A DNA stretch of 64,000 bases from Sarcophilus harrisii (Eukaryota; Chordata; Mammalia; Dasyuromorphia; Dasyuridae): positions 430,059,669 to 430,123,668 of the forward strand of contig NC_045429.1 in the NCBI RefSeq assembly GCF_902635505.1, written 5' to 3'. Position 1 is the first letter of the stretch. Every line of letters starts with the position of its first letter. The notes under the pieces are model-generated. The model worked only from the letters and a program-made list of their open reading frames with translations, ran no database searches and was not told where the DNA came from. Position numbers and translations under genes: made by a program. Positions 31,986 to 42,280 of the stretch are shown one piece after another.

Positions 31986-32194
31986 TGTGATTTCATTCTT
32001 AGAGGAAACTCCCTCTATTAATATTTCAGCACCTGCTCTGCAAATATAGTCTTGGACACTCCCCATTACAGCTTGAAATAGATTAAAATGTAACTGGGAA
32101 GTACTTAACAAAATAAATAAAAATATAATAGAACATAGTTAATGCTAATATAGGGTTTTCTAAGTCACTTTAAAGCTATAGGGATCTTTATGTA

Positions 32195-32365
32195 CCATTT
32201 ACTGGCCCCAGTTTCTATTTGAGTTTGATCCCTCTGACTTAAAGCACTGAAGGGTTGAATTTCTTCCCTGGGGTCACACAGCCAGCATATATCATGGCCA
32301 GTGGGGTGGGGATGTGAAGCCAGGACCTCTAGACTCAATCTATGTCAGTCCCTAAATCAGTATTC
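32195..32365 (-). repeat. MIR-type SINE
   Basis: 'CTGGGGTCACACAGCCAGC' and 'GAAGCCAGGACCTCTAGAC'. Diverged antisense copy. Confidence 0.55.
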
Positions 32366-32379
32366 CATACTGGCTGCCA

Positions 32380-32407
32380 TAGGAGGAGGAGGAAGAGGAG
32401 GAGGATG
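32380..32407. repeat. (GGA)n microsatellite
   Basis: GGAGGAGGAGGAAGAGGAGG-type imperfect trinucleotide repeat. Confidence 0.9.
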
Positions 32408-33299
32408 ATAGTATTCTGCCTACCTAGAGGGATTATTGCTGGTTTTAAACATTATTAAAACCTTAATAATAATAAGAGTGAGCTATAAATGTATGACTCA
32501 GAAAAAGAAGGGAGGAATGAATAGGGCTGTACCACCTGCGGGAGCTAACTTACACCTGAAGGTTGGCTCTAAAGTCACAGTTATGCAAATTTTCCACCAA
32601 CACCAAGGTAGGTAAGGGGGGGCACTTGCTCCCCTTTTCTCACCTTTTCACCCCCTACCCACACTTCCCCTACAAAAATACAGTTTTCCCTTTTAGGACT
32701 CAATCTCCAGGATGCTTCAGAGCATTCATTTCCACCTGATTTCATCTAGGTAAATGTAGTGTTTGAGGGGCCTGGCAGGGAGTTGTGGAGCCAATTGCCC
32801 CAGGCCCTGCATCTGCCTGAGAAAGTCTCTCCTGGGATTCAGGAGAAACCCTTTCATTTCTGAGTCCTAGTTCCTAAACTTCCATCCTTACCCTAGTCTA
32901 GTGCTTTGACCACAGAGGTAGGGAGGTGGTGGAAGGAGGCCTTGGGCCTCCCTTCCTCCTACCTCAGAAAAAAAAAACCCTCCTTAGTGGGTGGTGGGAA
33001 GGTGAGGAGTAGGTGTCCTTCCAAGGAGCTAGAGAGAAGGAAGCTGAGAAAAGGAGGCTCTAAAATTAAGTATAAAATGATTGTCCCAGAACAGCCTTCA
33101 CTACATGACTGCAAGAAACAGTGACCTAGACAAATAGTCTGGGCAGGGATACCCTGGGAGCTCACACAAATACATATTCTGTTCACAAAGCCCCAAACCA
33201 CACATCTTTAAACCACACACATTAACACACAGAGGCCACACGTATATGCTTCAGCATATATCTCCTAGTTGTACAATACCCATAAACTCATGCCATATA
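32408..33299. other. unassigned sequence
   Basis: About 0.9 kb without a recognised repeat or gene. Frames at 32906-33124 (plus) and 32959-33201 (minus) lack recognisable features. Confidence 0.4.
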
Positions 33300-33655
33300 G
33301 CTACTCCCTATATTTCAACTAATAAACATTAATTAAGCTCCTACTGTGTACCACACTGTGCTAGGTTCTAGCACATAATAACTGAAACATTTCAGCCTTG
33401 AATGGAACTTGTATGCTAATGAGGGAGAGGGGGAATAGTATACATATGAATATATACATCCTTAAAATAAAGTGATTAAATACAAATGCTTAGTTAAATA
33501 CAAGGTATTTAAGGAAGGGAAGATACTAGGTATTGGAGAAATAAGGAAAAACTTTTTGAGAAAGTAAGGCTGGAGCTGGGTCCTATAAAAGGAATACTAT
33601 GAGATGAAGGTGAGGAAGGAGTGTATTCTAGGCATGGAGAGGCCACGTACCACTT
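33300..33655 (-). repeat. L2 LINE 3' region
   Basis: Antisense L2: 'AACATTAATTAAGCTCCTAC', 'TGTACCACACTGTGCTAGG', then 'GGAGTGTATTCTAGGCATGG'. Confidence 0.75.
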
Positions 33656-33659
33656 AGCT

Positions 33660-33960
33660 ATACATACAACACACAATTCCACACAAAGATATATTCAGGA
33701 ATATGTTGAAAAATATTTAACAATCAGATCTCTGGAAAATAGTAAATACATAGCATGACCCATTTTTTCATTTAATCTGCATTATTAGTATTTTCTTTAT
33801 CACTTATTTAAATCTAAAATTCAACCAAACAATAAATCAGAGTCTGAGATGCAACAATTGCTAATTTCTCAGGTGTAAATGCTCACACTGAAAACTGAAC
33901 AGTCAACTCCTGGGAATGGTTTTGAGTTGGTTCCAGCACATCCCTATATCATAATCTCTC
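33660..33960 (+). repeat. unclassified interspersed repeat, copy B
   Basis: Longer copy of the 9440-9640 repeat. It contains 'CATTTAATCTGCATTATTAG', 'GCTAATTTCTCAGGTGTAAA' and 'TGCTCACACTGAAAACTGAA', in the same order as copy A. Confidence 0.6.
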
Positions 33961-34829
33961 CACACAAATATATTTCTCACAGATGTATCTAAACTCAGAT
34001 CACGTGACTCCCTTGATATACTCCCCAATGACTTACAAAAACACAAAACACAGCTCTCCACAGACTCATGTAACACACAACCTCCCCTCCCCATACTTCA
34101 AAACTTTTCATACCTAGACATTTAAAATCCACCCAAACACATACACCTGACAGAAAATCTGATAATATCCAATGTAATGTGGATTGCCATTCCCTTAAAT
34201 GATCCTATAAGGTCACAATTTCAGTAATATCCTTGTATTCCAACCCTTAAGCTTTTTACTCTGGATTAGGTTGAGCTGAATCATACCCTAAGTCCCCCCA
34301 GTCTGGGACTTTACCTTGTTTAGGAACCTAGCTCCTGAAATCCTTGAACCCTTCCATTGGGGTCATGGGGTGAAGAGCAGAAGAGCCAAATTGAAGAGAA
34401 TTATTTTTTTTTGCAAAGGGCAATCTCTGTCTCTGTCTCTCTGTTTTGGTCTCTGTCTCTCTCTGTGTGTCTCATGACCAGACCTTTCTACATTAACTAT
34501 CTTCTTCCTCTCTTCTCCTAAAACTATACAAAATTTTTCCAGGGTCTCTTTAGTTGGAAAATGCAAGGCTGGATGTCCTTGGGGATGAGATTGGCAGGTT
34601 TGCTGACTTGTGATCTCAATTAAAGATGCTTTAATCTTCACCTTCTGGCTTTGATTTATTTCAGGATTTGACACACCACACAACTCTATTTAGAAAAACT
34701 TATTGCAGTTATGACAGATCAGGGAAAGGGAATGGGTTCTTCCCCCACACTTTCCCACATGCAAAAACACATAATGAAGGATTGAGATCCTGTCTTTTCA
34801 TTCTTCTACTTAAGAATATTTTTTAACAG
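33961..34829. other. unassigned sequence
   Basis: About 0.9 kb without a recognised family. Includes a short TCTCTG-rich patch at 34422-34470. Confidence 0.4.
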
Positions 34830-34971
34830 GGCAGCTAGGTGGTCCAATGGATAGAGCATTAAACCAGAGACAGGAGGATCTGAATTCAAATGCAGCTTCA
34901 TTTATACTAGTTGTGTTACCCTGAGCAAGTCACTTAACTCCAATTGCCTCACATCAACCGCAAAAAAAACT
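34830..34971 (+). repeat. A-tailed tRNA SINE (WSINE-like)
   Basis: Full-length sense copy: 'GGGCAGCTAGGTGGTCCAAT', 'GGATAGAGCATTAAACCAG', 'GATCTGAATTCAAATGCAGC', 'CAAGTCACTTAACTCCAATT', 'GCCTCACATCAACC' and an A8 tail. Flanking duplications are not obvious. Confidence 0.9.
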
Positions 34972-35094
34972 TTCTGTGATTAATTTCATTTAAGGGTTTG
35001 TATCTCTGTTTCTGAGTTCCTAAATGTCTCTGTTCTCTCTTAGAATGCAGTGTCTTTGCCTTGTTTCATCAATAATTCTAATAGGGTCCTGAGG

Positions 35095-35398
35095 ATCCTG
35101 GGTGAGAATTGATCCCTTCTCTTTGGGGAGGTCTTTGAGGGCAGGGACTGTATCATTCCCCTACATCATTCTAGATCCTAGCTCTTTCATCTGCTGCCCC
35201 ACCAAGGACATATTTTCCTGAAGTTCTCCAATTGAAGCAGAAAATTGTGAGTGATCTTCAGGAAGATGTGGAGTGGGGCCCTGTCAATTTCCCTTATTAT
35301 TTACTTTGGCTCTCTTTGGTATGGACTTCATTGACTGACCAAAGACATAAGGCCTGGCATATAGTAAGAGCTTGATAAATGGTTATTGAATCCTTGGG
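35095..35398 (+). repeat. L2 LINE 3' end, interrupted
   Basis: 'GGTCTTTGAGGGCAGGGACTG' and, after about 160 unassigned bases, 'AAGGCCTGGCATATAGTAAG' and 'AGCTTGATAAATGGTTATTG'. Confidence 0.6.
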
Positions 35399-35516
35399 GG
35401 GACAGATTGCCTTTTGTTTCCTTTTTGTATCCCTAGTACATAGCACAGTGTCTGGCACATAATAGGTGCTTAATACATGTTTATTGATTGATTGTCTAAC
35501 TGAAATAGGTCTCTGA
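35399..35516 (+). repeat. L2 LINE 3' end, second copy
   Basis: 'TTTTTGTATCCCTAGTACATAG' shortened, then 'CACAGTGTCTGGCACATAAT', 'AGGTGCTTAATACATG' and TTTATTGATTGATTG. It lies directly after the preceding L2 terminus in the same orientation. Confidence 0.8.
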
Positions 35517-35606
35517 GCTATTACTGCTGAACCCTGGAAAATTCAGACTAGTTGATGTCTTTTACCATAGTTGAATAAGAGAAAAATTGGTGACTTCTTC
35601 AGGAGT

Positions 35607-35607
<1 letters not shown>

Positions 35608-35652
<45 letters not shown>
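35608..35652. repeat. (TG)22 microsatellite
   Basis: Perfect TG run of about 44 bases. Confidence 0.97.
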
Positions 35653-35654
<2 letters not shown>

Positions 35655-35716
35655 ACTTCCAGAGAGGGAAGTTCTTCCTCCAATAACACAGATAATAGTT
35701 CATCTATGCCTTAGAT

Positions 35717-35881
35717 CAGGGCTTCTACTCCTGACCCTTTATTTTGCTTGAGAACTTTTTATGTGATCCTGATGTAAGTATACAAATCAAACTTTACTGA
35801 TAATAAATCATAATTTTTCAACCCCCACATTCAGTTATATGACCCTTTATAGGGTCATGATCCACAGTTTAAGAAGCTTTC
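35717..35881 (+). mobile_element. hAT MITE, copy 1
   Basis: Starts CAGGGCTTCT and ends AGTTTAAGAAGCTTTC, matching terminal inverted repeats of consensus CAGGGCTTCTTAAACT. It is flanked by 8-base near-duplications CCTTAGAT (35709-35716) and TTTTAGAT (35882-35889). It has no transposase and is 165 bases long. The eight-base target duplication and CAGGG-type ends are hAT features. Confidence 0.75.
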
Positions 35882-35929
35882 TTTTAGATAAATTCTAGGA
35901 GTTTGGTGGAATGACAATTGTTGAAGACA

Positions 35930-36097
35930 TGAGACTCTTATTATTCTGAATATATTTATTTATATATGTGCTTGTTGGCCTCTGTAGGATATAAGCTCCT
36001 GTGAGGAGCATCCTTTTTCTTTGTAGCCTCAGCACCTTAGTGCACTGCCTGGCACATAGCCAGTCACTCCTTAGTAAATGCTTGTTGATTGATTGCC
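35930..36097 (+). repeat. L2 LINE 3' end
   Basis: 'GATATAAGCTCCTGTGAGGAG', 'TGCACTGCCTGGCACATAG', 'TAGTAAATGCTTGTTGATTG'. Confidence 0.8.
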
Positions 36098-36270
36098 TGA
36101 GATGATGACAGGTAATGTTCCCAGGGTCTCCCAATTAGGATTTGAACCTGTTTTCCTGAGTCTTCCACCATCCATCCCATGCTACTTCCAATTGCAGTAG
36201 GAGAGAGGAAAGGGATAGTAAAGATAGTCTAGTCTCATCTTGCATTTGAGAGGTGAAGGTGAACCTCAGA
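36098..36270 (-). repeat. MIR-type fragments
   Basis: 'GATTTGAACCTGTTTTCCTGAG' shortened core near 36138, and a 'TAGTCTAGTCTCATCTTGC' block near 36225. Two diverged pieces. Confidence 0.45.
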
Positions 36271-36353
36271 GATGAATTGATTTGACAGTCAACATGTCCA
36301 AACTAGATTTCATTCTCTTTCCTCCCGTTCCTCTTCTGAACTTCCCTATTTCT

Positions 36354-36492
36354 TTCTTTTTTTTTTTGGTGAGGGAATTGGTGTTTAGCCACACAGCTGT
36401 AAATGTCAAATGTCTGAAACTGAATTTGAACTCAGGTCCTTCTGACTCCATGGCTGGTGCTCTTATCTACTACACCATCTAGCTGCACCACC
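36354..36492 (-). repeat. A-tailed tRNA SINE with perfect target duplication
   Basis: Antisense SINE: tail TTCTTTTTTTTTTT, then 'GAACTCAGGTCCTTCTGACT' and 'CTACACCATCTAGCTGCACC'. It is bounded by an 18-base perfect direct repeat, CTGAACTTCCCTATTTCT, at 36336-36353 and 36493-36510. The host L2 reads straight through when one copy is removed. Mobilisation by L1 target-primed insertion is inferred. Confidence 0.95.
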
Positions 36493-37093
36493 CTGAACTT
36501 CCCTATTTCTGTCAAGGGCAATATCATCCTTCCCCTCACCCAGATTCACAACCTTGAGAATCAAGCTGATTTCTCATTCTCCCTTACCTCCCACATAGGC
36601 TCATTTTCCAAGCCTTGTGTACTTTACCTCCCCAGAGACTCTTAAATCTATCCTCTTCTCTCCCTTCATATAACTACCAGGCTCTCATCTCTCTCCATTA
36701 GACTGTCATAATATTTTCTTAATTGATCTCCCTACTTTTAGTCCCTCTCCTCTTCTCCCCAGTTTCAACACAAGTGCCAATGAGATATGCCAAAGGCACA
36801 GAGTTGACCATGTCATCCTCTCCCCAATAAATCTAGTGACTTCCTAATTGCTTTTAGCATCCAATACAAACACTGGCATTTAAAGCCCTTCACAAAATGG
36901 TTCCAACTTTCCTTTTCACGCTCATGATATTTGATATAGCCAAACTGTCATTCTTGTTTTTCTTTCTATAAAGAATTCAATCTGTCCTCTTTTAGAACTT
37001 TGTATGGTCTGTCCTTCATACATAGAATGCTCCTCACCTCTTACCTTTAGGAATCTCATTTCCTGATTTTCAGTTTGAATCACATTCTTTTGT

Positions 37094-37796
37094 TTTTTGG
37101 ATTCTAGAATCAAATTTTATTTCACCATTTTAATATCTATTCCTCATTTCTATTTTATTTAAAACTATTTTAATAGTATTTTATTTTTTCCAAATACATG
37201 CAAAGATAATTTTCACCATTTACCTTTGCAAAATCTTGTGTTGATAATTTTTCTTCCTCTCCTTTCCCCTTCTTTTTCCCCAAGACAGCAAGCAATCTGA
37301 CATAGGTTAAATATGTGCAGTTCTTCCAAACATAATTTCATATTTTTCATACAGAACAATAAAAATTAGATCAAAGGGAAAAAAACAGGAGAAAGAAAAA
37401 AGGATCAAGCAAACAAACAACAAAAAAGGTAAAAATACTATGCTTTGATCCACATTCAATAATCTCCATAATTCTCTCTCTGGATGGGGATGGCTCTTTC
37501 CATCACAAATCTATTTAAATTGCCTTGAATTACCTCATTGTTGGAAAGAGCTAAGTCCATGATCATCACATAATCTTGTTGTTGCTGTGTACAATGTTCT
37601 CTTGGTTCTGCTCACTTTATTTAACATCAGTTCATATAAGTCTTTCCAGGCTTTTCTAAAAGTAACCTATTCATCATTTCTTATAGAAAATAATATTCCA
37701 CTAAATTCATATACCATAACTTATTCAGCCATTCCCTAACTGATGAACATTTATTCAATTTCCAATTGCAGGCCACTACAAAAAAAGCTGTTATTG
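37094..37796 (-). repeat. older L1 LINE 3' end
   Basis: Antisense L1 3' region, 5'-truncated: 'CCAAATACATGCAAAGATAA', 'GACATAGGTTAAATATGTGC', 'GGTTCTGCTCACTTTATTTA', 'AATAATATTCCACTAAATTC', 'CATTTATTCAATTTCCAATT'. Inserted into L2. The tail is degraded. Confidence 0.85.
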
Positions 37797-38059
37797 AATT
37801 CCACTCCTGTATGACATCTTTCCCTATTCCTCTCACCTTCAGCTTTTAGTGTTTCCCAATTAGATTAGAATCAATTACCTTGTATTTACTTTGTACATGT
37901 TGTGTATGTTGTCTCCCTACTAACCTTCTTGAGGGATGGGACTATTTCTTTCATTCCCAGCACAAAGGCTGGCATAAAAAATCATTGATAAAAACTTGTT
38001 GATTAACTGATTGTCTTAGAGATGGCAGAGCAAATAGTTAAACTGACTCCAAATCTGTA

Positions 38060-38093
38060 TCTCTTTCTTTCTTTCTTTCTTTCTTTTTTTTGT
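38060..38093. repeat. (TTTC)n microsatellite
   Basis: Short TTTC tetranucleotide run followed by T8. Confidence 0.9.
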
Positions 38094-39284
38094 TTATATT
38101 GGATATCTTTTATCTGGTGAATTTATAGAAGGTCATGGACAAGAGAAGAATAGAATGAGTGTTTTAGGATCTGTGACACCAAATAAATCTTCTAAAGAAA
38201 TGAGATGAAAGATTCATTTAAGTATCCTTAGGACCTAGAACAATTTTCCCCCCATATCTATTATAAGTAGACAGAACTGGCTATAATTCCTCTCTCATTG
38301 AAGAATGATCTGTATGTATTTCTTTCTAAATTACATTAATAATTTTTTGGAATTGGGGTGAAGAAATGCATCAGCAAGGAGGAAGGGAAGATTGAGTCAG
38401 AAAGAGGAAAAATTAAGTGGGGGTGAAAAAAGTGGGGAAGAATTAAATGAAGGATAGGGAGAGAAACTGGGAAAAAGAAATGAGTGTAATATTTAAATGA
38501 TCAAACTAAATCACTCATCTGGGTAGTCTAGTACTCTGAGCTTTTGGAGGAATAATTTGCAGAGAGATAATGGACAACAAGCTCTCTTTCTTCTAATATT
38601 GTTTTTTTCTCTTCCCTATCTTCTGTCATTATATAATCTTTCCCTAATAAAAGAAATTAATTGAAGGCTCCTATGAGGAAAACAAAAATAAAACAGACTA
38701 TTTCAGTGGGATGAAATAATACTGGATGTAATTTCACCTTACTGAGTAGAAAGAAGAGACCAATCAGCCTCTATGAGTAGGGCCTGGGGCATTCATTCAC
38801 TGGAAGTCTAAAATCTAACCGGTGTAACTTGTATTTTACCCTTTACAGGGCTCCAGAGAAGAGGAAGGAGTCATCACCCTATTTATAGATGGACAATCTG
38901 GAGTGGCATCCTTTGTGTGAAGTCTGAAAGGCTCAGGATTTATTTATGTGTCCATTTCAATAAGAGGTAGGTTGTCACATTTCTGTGTCCTTTTTTTAAT
39001 ACTGAAGTTTGGGCTCCCTTGACTTTAGGCGCTCTCCTTTTCTCTCTCTTCTCCTTTTTATCTTCCTTCTATACCCTATTGTAATTACCCAAGCTCTAGC
39101 TTCTGGATCTAAAATGTTTAATGTTTGTTTCCCCACTAGTGTAATCGCAGAATGTATGAACACTTTAACTGAATCAATCAATCAACAGAGTAAACTAGTA
39201 TTAAGGATTTTTAAAAATAAAATCTCAATGAAAAATCTAGATAATCCTATAATCAATTTGAAAAGGTCATAGATCATTTTGATC
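38094..39284. other. unassigned sequence
   Basis: About 1.2 kb without a confidently recognised repeat or gene. Confidence 0.4.
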
Positions 39285-39690
39285 ATAAGATGAAAGACAG
39301 ATGATAGCATGGAGGAAGTGCAGTACATTTGATTGGGAAGATAAAGACATACTGATGGGAATTCTGGACCAGCTTGTAGTCTTATTCTAGGGAATTGCTA
39401 AAATGAGCCCTGGTGGGAATTCAGTTTTCCCACTGTCTTTAAGGCAGTCTCAACATCTCAATATACATAATTTTTACTCCCTAGATCCTGCCCCTCCACC
39501 CAACTCTATGTTCTCTGAGCTATAAAAGTAATATCCCTACAAAAGCAATCAATCACTTATGACTCTACCTTGCTTAGTTGTATTGGTTTGAGCCTGTGAG
39601 TTATTTCATGTAAATGGCAATTCTGTTATCTGTGATGGATATCTTGTCATGGATGTTCCATATCACTAACAACTATGCTCTCCCAATTCT
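39285..39690 (+). other. unclassified, LTR-like features
   Basis: Contains a good TATA-like box, GAGCTATAAAAGTAA (about 39519-39533), in otherwise unassigned sequence. Such a box would fit an old LTR, but I see no ends or target duplication. Confidence 0.25.
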
Positions 39691-40084
39691 GTTTTGTATT
39701 TCTATTTCATATTATCACTTCTGGTATCTTTATTTTCACTTCAATACCTCCTAGAATAATCAGTTCAGGGAAGAGTTTAGTCAAGTGATGGATTTATTGG
39801 TGGGATGATGATGAAGAATTCTAAGTTTAACGCTTTGAAAGGGAATTGCTCTGTAGAAGGTACAGGAGAGAGCTCTTTCTTTCTTCCCCAGCTCAATGAC
39901 CATTTCATCTGAGAAGAAAGAACAATGGGAAAAGAAAGAACTTATAGCAAGAGTCAAGAGATATACAAAATAGAATTACTCCCCAAACCCAAAGGAGAAG
40001 CAAAACTCAGAAGAGAAACAGTCACCAATGACAGACGGATACAGAAGATAGTTGCCTAAGGAAGGAACTGGACGATTTCATTAA
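39691..40084. other. unassigned sequence
   Basis: No gene or repeat recognised. Confidence 0.4.
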
Positions 40085-40240
40085 TATAGGTAACTCCCAA
40101 AGAAGAAAATACCCTCTATCAATGCAAATTAACACTTTCTTAGAGATTTACTAGGGCACAAAGAATTTAAGTGAGTTGCCCAGGATCATAAAGCCAGCAT
40201 ATATGAAAGGCAGAAATACAGTTTGTTTGATTGTTTGTTT
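40085..40240 (-). repeat. SINE of the 2200-2345 type
   Basis: Antisense: 'ATAGGTAACTCCCAAAGAAG', 'CCCTCTATCAATGCAAATTA', 'AAGTGAGTTGCCCAGGATC', 'AAGCCAGCATATATGAAAGG'. Confidence 0.65.
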
Positions 40241-40249
40241 TACTTCAAA

Positions 40250-40335
40250 GCCAAATCTTGATCTTGTTTCTGATTCTGCATCTCATGCCTAGAACATAAT
40301 GGATATTTAATAAAAATTTGTCAGTTGTTTATAAC
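40250..40335 (+). repeat. L2 LINE 3' end fragment
   Basis: 'CATGCCTAGAACATAATGG' then 'ATATTTAATAAAAATTTGTC' corresponds to the L2 terminus. Confidence 0.55.
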
Positions 40336-40487
40336 TCCATTCTCCCTCAACACTAAAATAAAACAAACAAACAAAAAAACCAAAACCCCTCAAAAAACAA
40401 TTCATACTTGAAGGGAGGGAACATGATTTGGGCAGTTTCTTTCTCTCGGTACTTCAGTGTTTGCTTCAGAAAAATGGAGCTTTTAGG

Positions 40488-40640
40488 ATGGTATGGTAGA
40501 TAGAACATTAGATTTTATTTAAGGAAGAACTGGGTTCAAATCATACCTCAGATACTACTGTGACTTTGTGACCTTGAGAAGATTGGACTCAGTAATTAGT
40601 AAGGTACTTTCAAGCTCTAAATTTAACTTCTTATGATCTG
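40488..40640 (+). repeat. MIR SINE
   Basis: 'GGTAGATAGAACATTAGATT', 'GAAGAACTGGGTTCAAATC', 'GACTTTGTGACCTTGAG', 'GGTACTTTCAAGCTCTAA'. Confidence 0.7.
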
Positions 40641-40676
40641 TTCCTTTACAGCAGACACATATTAGGGCCAGTGTCT

Positions 40677-40687
40677 GTGTGGTGTGT

Positions 40688-40725
<38 letters not shown>

Positions 40726-40752
40726 CTGCGTGTGTGTGTGTGTGTGTGTGTA
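40677..40752. repeat. imperfect (TG)n microsatellite
   Basis: About 75 bases of TG with a GCGCCTGCG interruption near 40722. Confidence 0.95.
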
Positions 40753-41488
40753 TTGGGGGGGACAGAAATAAAGAGAAAGGTAGAAGTTCAGAGAAAAACA
40801 TTATAGATAATAAAAAAAAAACCCAGAGAGATTAAAATGGAAATCTACACAGAGATAGAGAGAGACATACGTAGTAGAGAAGCTGAAAGGCATCCCAAGA
40901 GAGTGACAGAGGCTGAGTTTGAGGCTATTAAGCTGAGAGGGGGAGAACCAGACTCTGGATCAGAGCTGTCAAGGTTCTTAAGTCCTGTCCAATTATCCAC
41001 TAATGACTCACAATGAATAGATTAGGTAGGGGAATATGGACAAGCGACTTTTAATTACTGTGCAGATGAATGGTAGAAACCTGGAGCCGATTAGCGCCCA
41101 GTGACTGCTAGAGGGAGGGAGGAGGTGGGAAGCTGTTGGTTGTCCATACCCATCCACCCCCATACACACTGCTCTGCCATCTGACAGCTGCTCTGGGCTT
41201 TGAGGGGCCAGGCAACAGAAGGATGGGCCAAGGAAACTGGGGGAAAACATGACTGCCAAGGTTGAAGCTCCCAGCTGGGGATCTGGGATAGCCCAATCCC
41301 AAGCCTCAGAACTGTAGGAGAGAAATGAAGGATTAGTGTTTGCATATGAGGAGACCTTTGGAATATGAGCTCATTGTTCCCAGTGAAGGGGAGAGGAATT
41401 GAAATTGGGAAGAGTGAAGATATAATTATATGTGTTAGTTTCTGATTGGGAAAGCTTAAAAATTCATTTAATCCAACCTTCGTTTAAA
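40753..41488. other. unassigned sequence
   Basis: About 0.7 kb without a recognised repeat. Three overlapping minus-strand frames (41008-41345) lie in its GC-richer part. I recognise nothing in them. Confidence 0.4.
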
Positions 41489-41489
41489 G

Positions 41490-41856
41490 CAGGACTTGTT
41501 AAACTTTTTTCTATTCATGACTCCTTTTCTCCCAAGGAATTTTATATAATCCAAAGTATATAAGCATATAAAATAGGTATACAAATCAAACATTTACTGA
41601 GAAGAAATCATAATATCACAACCTTCACATTCATTATGAGATCCCATATGGGGTCAGGAACCATAGTTTAAGAAGTTGAGATCTTGGGGCAGCTAGATGA
41701 CACAGTGAGGGGCAGCTAGGCGGAGCTCCCACCCTGAAGTCAGAACGACCAGTCTCAGACACTTAATACTTCCTAGCTGCATGACTCTGGGCAAGTCACT
41801 TACCCCCAATTGCCTCACACAAAAAATAACAATAATAAATAAGTTGAAATCTAAAG
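41490..41856 (+). mobile_element. hAT MITE, copy 2, with a SINE at its 3' end
   Basis: Starts CAGGACTTGTTAAACT (41490) after GTTTAAAG. Its body shares 'TATACAAATCAAACATTTAC', 'TGAGAAGAAATCATAAT' and 'CCATAGTTTAAGAAG' with copy 1. The right terminus was split by the SINE at 41685-41840. The final bases may lie at 41841-41848, followed by ATCTAAAG as a two-mismatch partner of the left duplication. Confidence 0.7.
41685..41840 (+). repeat. A-tailed tRNA SINE with target duplication
   Basis: Sense copy: 'GGGGCAGCTAGATGACACAG', 'CCCACCCTGAAGTCAGAACG', 'TTAATACTTCCTAGCTGC', 'CTGGGCAAGTCACTTACC' and an A-rich tail. The head is partly repeated (GGGGCAGCTAGATG, then GGGGCAGCTAGGCGG). Target duplication AAGTTGAGATCT / AAGTTGAAATCT at 41673-41684 and 41841-41852, one mismatch. 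Confidence 0.9.
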
Positions 41857-41939
41857 GTTAGACTCCTATGGAACAATAGGATCTAGGATTATGGGGTGAC
41901 ATTTTCTGTTGTCATTTTTCTTTCTGTTCTCACCTGCAA

Positions 41940-42032
41940 GGCAGTATAGTATGGCAACCCTAGAACCAAGATCTAGATTCAAGTACCACATTTGAGATAT
42001 GGCTGGTGGGCAAGTCATTTAATGTCTTAGCA
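41940..42032 (+). repeat. MIR fragment
   Basis: 'GGCAGTATAGTATGGCAACC', 'AGATCTAGATTCAAGTACC', 'GGTGGGCAAGTCATTTAATG'. It is the target into which the next hAT MITE inserted. Confidence 0.65.
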
Positions 42033-42040
42033 CTCTAGAC

Positions 42041-42233
42041 CCCAGCTTCATAAACTGTGGGTTGTGACCCTATATGGAATTGCATAACTATATGTGGGAG
42101 TTGCAAAATTATGATTTATCATCATTAAATGTTTGATTTGTGTACCTATTTTATATACCTTTATACCCAGGACCATGTAAACATATTTCGGGTGAAATGG
42201 GATTGTGAGTGGAAAAAAGTTTAAGAAGCCCTG
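42041..42233 (-). mobile_element. hAT MITE, copy 3, with perfect 8-bp target duplication
   Basis: A 193-base element in the orientation opposite to copies 1 and 2. Ends CCCAGCTTCATAAACT and AGTTTAAGAAGCCCTG are inverted repeats with a few differences. CTCTAGAC is present perfectly at 42033-42040 and 42234-42241. It has no coding capacity, so it is non-autonomous. Confidence 0.88.
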
Positions 42234-42280
42234 CTCTAGACAACTTTGTTAGAGTCTGTTATAGGAAATGTGATTTTCTA

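Larger units (their letters stand above)
36280..38016 (+). repeat. L2 LINE 3' region, broken by a SINE and an L1
   Basis: Sense L2 in three collinear pieces: 36280-36353, 36493-37093 and 37797-38016. Blocks include 'CAACATGTCCAAACTAGATT', 'CTGAACTTCCCTATTTCTGT', 'GACCATGTCATCCTCTCC', 'ATTTAAAGCCCTTCACAAAA', 'AATTACCTTGTATTTACTTT' and the terminus 'GGCATAAAAAATCATTGATA'. This is the longest L2 in the window. Confidence 0.85.

Noticed and set aside
34830-34971. tRNA gene
   Set aside because: It is the tRNA-like head of a SINE. The body, the A-tail and the many sister copies identify it as a retroposon, and the tRNA fold is not preserved.
35640-35650. TG repeats as Z-DNA regulatory elements
   Set aside because: The TG runs (2103, 14891, 35608, 40677, 45389) are ordinary microsatellites. 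Nothing near them suggests a promoter.
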